Below, piece after piece: positions 6,971-11,930 of a stretch of 11,930 nucleotides of DNA. This DNA is from Euryarchaeota archaeon UBA36 (GTDB lineage Archaea > Thermoplasmatota > Poseidoniia > Poseidoniales > Thalassarchaeaceae). Numbering within the stretch: position 1 is the stretch's first letter; every line of letters begins with the position of its first letter. The notes beneath the pieces were generated by a model. It did no database searches and was not told where the DNA came from. It saw only the letters and a program-made list of their open reading frames with translations. A program made the position numbers and the translations under genes. The stretch is from positions 1 through 11,930 of the forward strand of contig DAJW01000124.1 of NCBI GenBank assembly GCA_002496485.1, in the 5' to 3' direction.

Positions 6971-8353
6971 TTATTTCTTTTCTGTGGGATGGTACTTATC
7001 AATCCATTTTTGGTCCAATCGAACTAGATATTTAGTGTCAATATTTGAAAGTAGATTCCATGCCAAATCCAAAGTCCCCTCTTCTATTGATCTATCCTCA
7101 TCTCGACTCTGCCTCAAAAATTGATCCTCAAAAATATCAGCGAATTTCAAAAGTTGTAAATCTCTTTCATTGAGAGCATCTTCACCAACAATGGCTACTA
7201 AGCCCCTCAATTCTCTACCTTGAGCATATGCAGCGTATAATTGATCAGATACAGATTTATGATCTTCTCTAGTTTTACCAGGCCCAATACCTGCATTCAT
7301 CAATCTAGATAGAGAAGGTAGAACATTAATTGGTGGATAAATTCCTTTTTGATGCAATTCTCTGGAAATTACAATCTGCCCCTCGGTGATATATCCAGAA
7401 AGATCGGGAATTGGATGAGTAATATCATCGCCCGGCATAGTAAGAATCGGGAATTGGGTTATTGAACCCTTCTTACCTTTGACCAATCCTGCCCTCTCAT
7501 ACAGCATAGCTAAATCTGTATACATATATCCTGGATAACCCCTCCTTCCAGGAACTTCTTCTCTAGCAGCACCGATTTGTCTAAGTGATTCACAATAATT
7601 TGTCATGTCAGTATAAATGACCAGTACGTGATAGTCATGCTCAAATGCTAGATATTCGGCCGCTGTTAGGGCTAGACGTGGTGTAATCAACCTCTCTACT
7701 GCTGGATCATCTGCTAAATTTACAAATAACGCAGCATTTTCCAAAGCACCCGTCCTTTCCAAGTCATGTACAAAGAAATTATATTCCTCTGCAGTGATTC
7801 CCATCGCACAGAATACAACGACGAAATCATCATCACTACCAACTAACTTAGCTTGTCTGGCAATCTGTAGTGCAATATCATTATGTGGCAATCCACTCGC
7901 ACTAAAAATCGGAAGTTTCTGCCCTCTGACTAGTGAAGTACATGCATCAATTGCGGAGATGCCTGTTTGAATGAATGCTTCTGGGCTCTGTCTAGAGTAA
8001 GGATTTATTGCAGCTCCAATAATATCTGCCATTTCTTCGGCAACAATCTCTGGACCTCCATCTCTAGGCCTACCTGCACCATCTAGAATTCGACCGATCA
8101 AACCTTTACTAACTGGGAGCTTGAATACATCACCAAGGAATTTGATTCCAGTTTGCCTATCTACTGAGGCTGTACCTTCGAAGACTTGTACAATGACTTG
8201 ATCATCTGAAGTATCTAAAACTTGGCCATTTTTTATTGATCCGTCACTCAATTTCAATTGTACAATCTCACCGTAAGATACGGGCTCAGTTTTGTTAAGA
8301 AAGACCAAAGGTCCTTTCACATCAGTAATTGTTCTATATTCCTTTCCACTCAT
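6971..8353 (-). CDS. atpB: A-type ATP synthase subunit B (regulatory/non-catalytic)
   Basis: Subunit B alternates with A in the hexameric head and contributes to the non-catalytic interface. At 460 residues it has the usual length. Landmarks are the N-terminal beta barrel (EYRTITDVKGPLVFL), the pair AAINPYSRQSPEAFIQTG and ISAIDACTSLVRGQKLPIFS, the degenerate P-loop SASGLPHND (about 151-159, no GKT, normal for B), FCAMGITAEE, TDMTNYCESLRQIGAAREEVPGR and LPSLSRLMNAGIGPGKTREDH with the conserved arginine region. ATG 8353 is preferred over TTG 8368 because GAGGTGA (8358-8364) lies 4 nt upstream of it. The Shine-Dalgarno element sits just behind the atpA stop (8365-8367), indicating coupled translation. 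Confidence 0.97.
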   Translation of the reverse strand: MSGKEYRTITDVKGPLVFLNKTEPVSYGEIVQLKLSDGSIKNGQVLDTSDDQVIVQVFEGTASVDRQTGIKFLGDVFKLPVSKGLIGRILDGAGRPRDGGPEIVAEEMADIIGAAINPYSRQSPEAFIQTGISAIDACTSLVRGQKLPIFSASGLPHNDIALQIARQAKLVGSDDDFVVVFCAMGITAEEYNFFVHDLERTGALENAALFVNLADDPAVERLITPRLALTAAEYLAFEHDYHVLVIYTDMTNYCESLRQIGAAREEVPGRRGYPGYMYTDLAMLYERAGLVKGKKGSITQFPILTMPGDDITHPIPDLSGYITEGQIVISRELHQKGIYPPINVLPSLSRLMNAGIGPGKTREDHKSVSDQLYAAYAQGRELRGLVAIVGEDALNERDLQLLKFADIFEDQFLRQSRDEDRSIEEGTLDLAWNLLSNIDTKYLVRLDQKWIDKYHPTEKK

Positions 8354-8357
8354 TTTC

Positions 8358-8364
8358 TCACCTC
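8358..8364 (-). promoter_or_regulatory. Shine-Dalgarno element of atpB
   Basis: GAGGTGA, seven consecutive matches to the archaeal anti-SD complement, begins right after the atpA TGA and ends 4 nt before ATG 8353. It decides the ATG start over the in-frame TTG at 8368. Confidence 0.8.
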
Positions 8365-9246
8365 TCAATTTACCTCTAAACTTTCAGATATCTGCTTACT
8401 CATTTCTGAAACCATCTGATTTATTTTTTCCTGATATCCTTTCTCGAATCTACCTCTCATTAAGTCAGTACGCGCAGGAATATTCACTACATCTTCTAGT
8501 AAAGCACCGCCTGCAATCGCCTTTTTCGCTTCCGCCTGAAAAGTTAGAATTGCCTTAGCCATTTCATATTGAAGTTTTAGATCGCTAAATGTATCAACAT
8601 CATGAAATGCATTTTGTTGCAGGAAAAATTCTCTAATCATTCTTGCCACCTCTAGAGTCAATTGCTGATCTATCGGGAGGGCATCAGACCCAACTAATTG
8701 TACTATTTCTTGTAATTCAGCTTCAACTTGAAGTAACGTACTGATTTCGGTTCTTAAATCTGGAAAATCTTGTGCGATATTATCTCTGTACCATTGGTCT
8801 AATGATTGCGGATACAAGCTGTACGAACTTAACCAACTAATTGCTGGAAAATGCCTTTGACGTGCAAGTCCAGCATCCAATCCCCAGAATACTTTGACTA
8901 TTCTCAAAGTACCCTGGCTAACGGGTTCAGATATATCTCCACCAGGTGGAGATACAGCCCCTATAACTGAAACTGATCCATCTTGACCAGCTAGAGTCTT
9001 TACTCTTCCAGCGCGCTCATAGAATTCAGCCAAACGACTAGACAAATACGCCGGATAACCTTCTTCACCAGGCATTTCCTCTAGTCTTGACGATATTTCT
9101 CTCATTGCTTCTGCCCATCTACTAGTTGAGTCAGCCATTAAAGCAACATTATATCCCATATCTCTGAAATATTCTGCAATTGTCACTCCAGTATATACTG
9201 AAGCCTCTCTAGCAGCAACTGGCATGTTCGAAGTATTAGCTATCAT
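8365..9246 (-). CDS. atpA: A-type ATP synthase subunit A, C-terminal part (after in-frame stop)
   Basis: This is the second half of the catalytic A subunit, in the same reading frame as the first half and separated from it by one TAA plus four sense codons (9247-9261). It has 293 residues from ATG 9246: MIANTSNMPVAAREASVYTG, EYFRDMGYNVALMADSTSRW (Walker B region), REISSRLEEMPGEEGYPAYL, SPPGGDISEPVSQGTLRIVKVFWGLD, LARQRHFPAISW and the SYSLY segment, then the helical C-terminal domain ending before atpB. All are intact and strongly conserved, with no sign of decay. No Shine-Dalgarno element precedes ATG 9246. If it is made separately, termination-reinitiation would be needed; otherwise the stop is a mutation, a sequencing or assembly error, or is read through. 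Together with the N-terminal part it gives about 580 residues, the family's normal size. Confidence 0.9.
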   Translation of the reverse strand: MIANTSNMPVAAREASVYTGVTIAEYFRDMGYNVALMADSTSRWAEAMREISSRLEEMPGEEGYPAYLSSRLAEFYERAGRVKTLAGQDGSVSVIGAVSPPGGDISEPVSQGTLRIVKVFWGLDAGLARQRHFPAISWLSSYSLYPQSLDQWYRDNIAQDFPDLRTEISTLLQVEAELQEIVQLVGSDALPIDQQLTLEVARMIREFFLQQNAFHDVDTFSDLKLQYEMAKAILTFQAEAKKAIAGGALLEDVVNIPARTDLMRGRFEKGYQEKINQMVSEMSKQISESLEVN

Positions 9247-9285
9247 TACTGTTCTATTTTATACGATTTCTCTTAAGAGACGATC
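9247..9285 (-). other. Interruption of atpA: in-frame TAA within a surface loop
   Basis: Between EFPHLID and RTVMIANTSN other A subunits have a loop of about nine residues of the type PxxGxxLMx. Here the nine codons read R L L R E I V stop N, with TAA at 9259-9261. Loop length is exactly conserved and frame is the same on both sides, so a single substitution could explain it. Alternatively, two compensating one-base indels would do: an extra C next to 9283 and one A fewer in the AAAA run 9257-9260. That reading is D-P-S-L-K-R-N-R-I-N-R-T-V, which restores the conserved DP and removes the stop. Confidence 0.85.
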
Positions 9286-10107
9286 AATTAGGTGCGGGAA
9301 CTCATCAAGAACTTCAGTCATTTCATTACCTCTTTCACCACATCCAATGTAAACAACAATCTCAGCGTCGGACCACTTAGCTAGCTGTTGCTGTGTTACA
9401 GTCTTACCAGAACCAAAGGGGCCGGGGATGCCTGCTGTACCGCCCTTAGCTAATGGGAAAAGAAAATCAAGAATCCTTTGACCAGTAATCAACGGAACAT
9501 CTGGGGCATATTTCTGACTAAATGGACGTGGATGCCGAACAGGCCATTCTTGCATCATAGAAATCTCGGTGCCATCTTCCAATTCACATACAGCTTCCTT
9601 GATATTAAATGAACCACTTTCAATTTTCTTAACAATTCCACTTATATTTGGTGGAATCATTACTCTATGCTCTATTGTTTCAGTCTCTTGCACTATACCA
9701 ATTACTTGTCCAGAATCTACAGAATCACCTGAACTGACCTTTGGCTTAAATTCCCATTTTCTTTCCAAATCTAATCCATCTGCATCTACACCACGAGTGA
9801 TGAAAACTCCCATACTCTCTTCTAGCTTAGGAAGTGGCCTCTGAATTCCATCATAAATCTGGGTCAGTAATCCGGGACCTAGCTGAACAGAGAGAGTTTG
9901 ACCCGTTCTAATCACGGGCTCTCCCGGTTTTACTCCCGAAGTCTCTTCATATACCTGAATTACTGATTGATCTCCGTGTAATTCAATTACTTCACCCATC
10001 AACCCTTCATCTCCGACTCGTACTACTTCATACATTCTTGGTGAGATTCCAACGGCAGTCACTACTGGCCCCGAAATCCTATATATCAGTCCATTTTCTT
10101 TACTCAT
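9259..10107 (-). CDS. atpA: A-type ATP synthase subunit A, N-terminal part (ends at in-frame stop)
   Basis: First half (282 residues) of the catalytic subunit. It contains the N-terminal barrel (IYRISGPVVTAVG), the A-subunit-specific non-homologous insert (about residues 105-190, including PPNISGIVKKIESG), the PVRHPRPFSQK and LITGQRILDFLFPLAKGG segments, the Walker A loop GPFGSGKTV (229-237) and GCGERGNEM with the catalytic glutamate (E258). It stops at TAA 9259-9261, in the loop that follows EFPHLID, instead of continuing to about 580 residues. ATG 10107 is preferred over TTG 10134 because GGAAGTGA (10113-10120) lies 5 nt upstream and the longer form would overlap atpF. Alone, this half has the P-loop but lacks the Walker B strand and the C-terminal domain. 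Confidence 0.92.
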   Translation of the reverse strand: MSKENGLIYRISGPVVTAVGISPRMYEVVRVGDEGLMGEVIELHGDQSVIQVYEETSGVKPGEPVIRTGQTLSVQLGPGLLTQIYDGIQRPLPKLEESMGVFITRGVDADGLDLERKWEFKPKVSSGDSVDSGQVIGIVQETETIEHRVMIPPNISGIVKKIESGSFNIKEAVCELEDGTEISMMQEWPVRHPRPFSQKYAPDVPLITGQRILDFLFPLAKGGTAGIPGPFGSGKTVTQQQLAKWSDAEIVVYIGCGERGNEMTEVLDEFPHLIDRLLREIV

Positions 10108-10112
10108 TTTTT

Positions 10113-10120
10113 TCACTTCC
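10113..10120 (-). promoter_or_regulatory. Shine-Dalgarno element of atpA
   Basis: GGAAGTGA lies 5 nt before ATG 10107, between the atpF stop (10125-10127) and atpA. It supports the ATG over the upstream in-frame TTG at 10134. Confidence 0.65.
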
Positions 10121-10124
10121 TTTT

Positions 10125-10424
10125 TTATTTCCAAAGATCGACTCCTAGGGCCGATTTTATTGACTCTCGAAGAGTATTATCTTCTTCCGTCCCAATGCCC
10201 AAAACTGTGGGCGTTACACTTTCAGCAAGCTGCTGTCGCAACCTGTCTGGAAGCCTCATTAAATCTACATTATCAACTACTATTACTCCAACTTCGGACT
10301 CGTCCAAGAGAATTCTTAGTGTTTCAATCATTTGCTCCTCATTTTCTGGATTATACAGATTTTCTACTCCAGCAAGTTGGAAGCCTAGGGTGAATTCCAT
10401 CGGTCCTACTACTGCTATTTCCAT
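10125..10424 (-). CDS. atpF: A-type ATP synthase subunit F (central stalk)
   Basis: Subunit F is a small Rossmann-like protein bound to D in the rotor stalk. The 99-residue protein begins MEIAVVGPMEFTLGFQLAGV, the family's characteristic N-terminus, followed by a helix with acidic residues, the strand VGVIVVDNVDLM, and a C-terminal strand/helix with SVTPTVLGIG. The length is typical. ATG 10424 is fixed by GGTGAT (10428-10433) 3 nt upstream, directly after the atpC stop codon (10434-10436). It lies between atpC and atpA as in other euryarchaeal A-ATPase operons. Confidence 0.95.
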   Translation of the reverse strand: MEIAVVGPMEFTLGFQLAGVENLYNPENEEQMIETLRILLDESEVGVIVVDNVDLMRLPDRLRQQLAESVTPTVLGIGTEEDNTLRESIKSALGVDLWK

Positions 10425-10427
10425 CTT

Positions 10428-10433
10428 ATCACC
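10428..10433 (-). promoter_or_regulatory. Shine-Dalgarno element of atpF
   Basis: GGTGAT directly follows the atpC TAA and ends 3 nt before ATG 10424. It is the cleanest example of the spacing rule seen through the cluster. Confidence 0.8.
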
Positions 10434-11480
10434 TTAGAAATCCATATGGGACTCCAGTACTTTCTCATCCAATCCTATCGCTTTACCTCGAACCAAGAGT
10501 CTCAAATTTCTAACTTCGAGAGATTTTCTTTCTATGTAATATATTATCGGAAATGGAGAAACTGGACTCAGATAGGCAAATTTTCTAAGAATTCTTTGCC
10601 TCTGATGTGAAAGTAATTCTGCAAAAGGATCTAGACTTCCAATATTCTTTGCATCTTCAAGAGCAGTTTCAAAACCATCCCCATCAAATGCATTACTTCT
10701 TCTCAACAATTCTACCAATTCCTCATCATCTTCGGACTGACAAACCTGCCTCATAGTTCCAGAATCTATTCTACCGCCAGGTATTATCATTGCCAATCTT
10801 TTATCGAAATCTAATTCCATTCTCAAAGATCTTAATTGGTTGATAATATTCCTATGATCTATTTCAATTCTAATATATTTCAATAATTTATCATTACCTT
10901 TATTCCTTTTGACAGATTTTAGGGCTTCAGAGAAATAGTGCATATCTAATGAATTTTCTAATTCTTCTAGTGACACATCTCCTTCAATTTTCTTCATCGC
11001 TTTACCCCAAGGAGTTCCTATCATTGCCTCTACAGCCTCTTCCAATCCTTCTGTATTTCTAATTATATTCAGCCAAACTGCATTTCTTGGATTCTCGGAG
11101 GGGAGAATCTGTGCTTCAATCATTTCATCTGAAGCTCCACCATTGACTGCTCTTAGAACAGTTTTTGCTTTTTCATAATCGAATCTCTCTACATATATGG
11201 CTACTAAATCTCTTAGATGCCCTTGACAAAATTTCATTACTTCCGCCAAATCATTATCTAAATTATGAAACAGAGCCGCTTCAACTGCATCTGCTCCACT
11301 CATTCTAGATGAGTACAGATCCATTTCAGCCCTATATCCCAATTCTCCTATACTTGCTCCGATAGAATCGGGACCCTGTTGTAATAACTGCCTCATCCTA
11401 GTAGAATCAATTAATGATGCCTTTCTCGCTTTAGCCCTTGCTGCAGCATTAAAAATATTAGATCTACCCGATGAAGCCAT
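10434..11480 (-). CDS. atpC: A-type ATP synthase subunit C
   Basis: Subunit C is the funnel-shaped, all-helical V-ATPase subunit d/AC39 homologue that couples the central stalk to the membrane ring. The 348-residue protein is almost entirely helical. Features fitting the family are YRAEMDLYSSRMSGADAVEAALFHNLDNDLAEVMKFCQG near the N-terminus, the repeated two- and three-helix units, and a C-terminal HQRQRILRKFAYLSPVSPFPIIYYIERKSLEVRNLRLLVRGKAIGL, the most conserved part (Pro-Phe plus E-x2-N-x-R). ATG 11480 is chosen over TTG 11495 because GTGAT (11484-11488) lies 3 nt upstream and shares its G with the atpE TAG stop. Confidence 0.95.
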   Translation of the reverse strand: MASSGRSNIFNAAARAKARKASLIDSTRMRQLLQQGPDSIGASIGELGYRAEMDLYSSRMSGADAVEAALFHNLDNDLAEVMKFCQGHLRDLVAIYVERFDYEKAKTVLRAVNGGASDEMIEAQILPSENPRNAVWLNIIRNTEGLEEAVEAMIGTPWGKAMKKIEGDVSLEELENSLDMHYFSEALKSVKRNKGNDKLLKYIRIEIDHRNIINQLRSLRMELDFDKRLAMIIPGGRIDSGTMRQVCQSEDDEELVELLRRSNAFDGDGFETALEDAKNIGSLDPFAELLSHQRQRILRKFAYLSPVSPFPIIYYIERKSLEVRNLRLLVRGKAIGLDEKVLESHMDF

Positions 11481-11487
11481 AATATCA

Positions 11488-11930
11488 CTATCCAAATAAA
11501 ATATTATTTACCTCTGCAAGACTATTTTTCCATGCCATTTCTAATCTATAGTCAAAACGATAATCCATTACGGCGGATCCATCTTTTGATTCTAGAATGA
11601 ATCCACCTAATCCTTCTACATCATCTCCAAGTTTAAATCCACTATCCGAAAGAGCCTTTCGATCTATATTAACAGGCCTCAAAATCATGCCAGAGCCGTT
11701 TTCATCCTTAGCCGTCTTAATTAACTGATCTAAAATTTTATTCCTATTTTTCAATTTAGGAGAGGAAACTTCAGATTTCACTCTTTCCCAAGTCAAATCG
11801 AGCTCTTCTTTCTTGGCTATCAAAGCCCTTTTCTGATTAGCTTGTCTAGCAGAAGCCACGATCTCAACCGATAATTGCGTACTTTCACGATTTGCACGAT
11901 TAGTATTTGTCTCTGCGAACTGTGCAGCTT
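11488..11930 (-). CDS. atpE: A-type ATP synthase subunit E (peripheral stalk), N-terminus outside the window
   Basis: Subunit E pairs with H (G) to form the peripheral stalk holding the A3B3 head. The frame is open upstream of an in-frame GTG at 11859 to the window edge (AAQFAETNTNRANRESTQL...), and that upstream part is the expected charged helical stalk, so the true start lies beyond 11930. About 146 residues are visible. The C-terminal globular domain is recognisable: MILRPVNIDRKAL, the family signature GGFILESKDGSAVMDYRFDYRLE, and the terminal EVNNILFG. The TAG stop overlaps the Shine-Dalgarno element of atpC. Membrane subunits K and I usually lie upstream and are not in this window. Confidence 0.93.
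   Translation of the reverse strand, partial: AAQFAETNTNRANRESTQLSVEIVASARQANQKRALIAKKEELDLTWERVKSEVSSPKLKNRNKILDQLIKTAKDENGSGMILRPVNIDRKALSDSGFKLGDDVEGLGGFILESKDGSAVMDYRFDYRLEMAWKNSLAEVNNILFG

Noticed and set aside
9247..9261. Intein or intron insertion site in atpA
   Set aside because: Nothing is inserted: the loop has the family's normal length and only a stop codon. Known A-subunit inteins sit at the P-loop, which is uninterrupted here (GPFGSGKTV).
9255..9263. TATAAAATA on the minus strand at the atpA interruption, a perfect-looking TATA box for the second half
   Set aside because: It lies only about 13 nt upstream of ATG 9246, so a start site about 25 nt downstream would fall inside the coding sequence. 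It is also made of the stop codon and neighbouring codons, and is more likely accidental.
8292..10437. Several short plus-strand frames of about 77-91 codons antisense to the ATP synthase genes
   Set aside because: All lie wholly or mainly opposite conserved subunit sequences; they show no motifs and are explained by codon bias of the real genes.
1..11930. Search for CRISPR arrays, tRNA/rRNA genes, insertion sequences and long repeats
   Set aside because: None is visible by eye; practically all sequence is accounted for by tightly packed protein genes.

Overview
The window reads as a compact, AT-rich archaeal chromosome segment with almost no intergenic space. Its content is archaeal: an A-type (A1A0) ATP synthase gene cluster in the order E-C-F-A-B-D, a Nop5-fibrillarin pair (C/D box RNA methylation), and an apparent TFS/RpoM-type zinc ribbon. 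Many starts carry a Shine-Dalgarno element of the GGAGGTGAT type 3-5 nt before the start codon. A bacterial-type formamidopyrimidine-DNA glycosylase, the low GC, and the style of the membrane protein with a large sequon-rich ectodomain suggest an uncultured planktonic Thermoplasmatota relative (Marine Group II/III, Poseidoniia-like). That assignment is inference from gene content, not a phylogeny.

Layout. Positions 1-125 (minus strand) hold the N-terminal zinc ribbon of a gene running off the left edge. A short divergent intergenic region (126-249) carries an AT-rich TATA-like element. From 250 to 2903 (plus strand) lie nop5, flpA (fibrillarin) and fpg, tightly packed. A 9-bp convergent junction with a T-run separates them from a long minus-strand array that fills 2913 to the right edge. 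In transcription order this array is atpE (start outside the window), atpC, atpF, atpA, atpB, atpD, a large site-2-protease-like membrane protein, and a panE-type ketopantoate reductase. Gaps are 17 bp or less, so the last two genes may be read from the ATP synthase transcript. No gene-free stretch exceeds 300 bases.

How the genes work together. The E, C, F, A, B and D subunits form the soluble A1 head, central stalk and peripheral stalk of the rotary ATP synthase; the membrane subunits are expected just upstream, beyond the right edge. Nop5 and FlpA form the core of the box C/D sRNP that 2'-O-methylates rRNA and tRNA. Fpg removes oxidised purines. PanE supplies pantoate for coenzyme A.

Most notable points. 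(1) The catalytic A subunit is interrupted by an in-frame TAA in the surface loop after the catalytic GER motif; both halves are otherwise intact and collinear with the family. (2) The 818-residue membrane protein has the whole layout of an EGY1-like site-2 protease, but both metal-binding motifs are replaced, so it looks like a pseudoprotease fused to a ~400-residue ectodomain. (3) Fibrillarin appears to start at a non-canonical ATT placed exactly 3 nt after a strong Shine-Dalgarno element that overlaps the nop5 stop.
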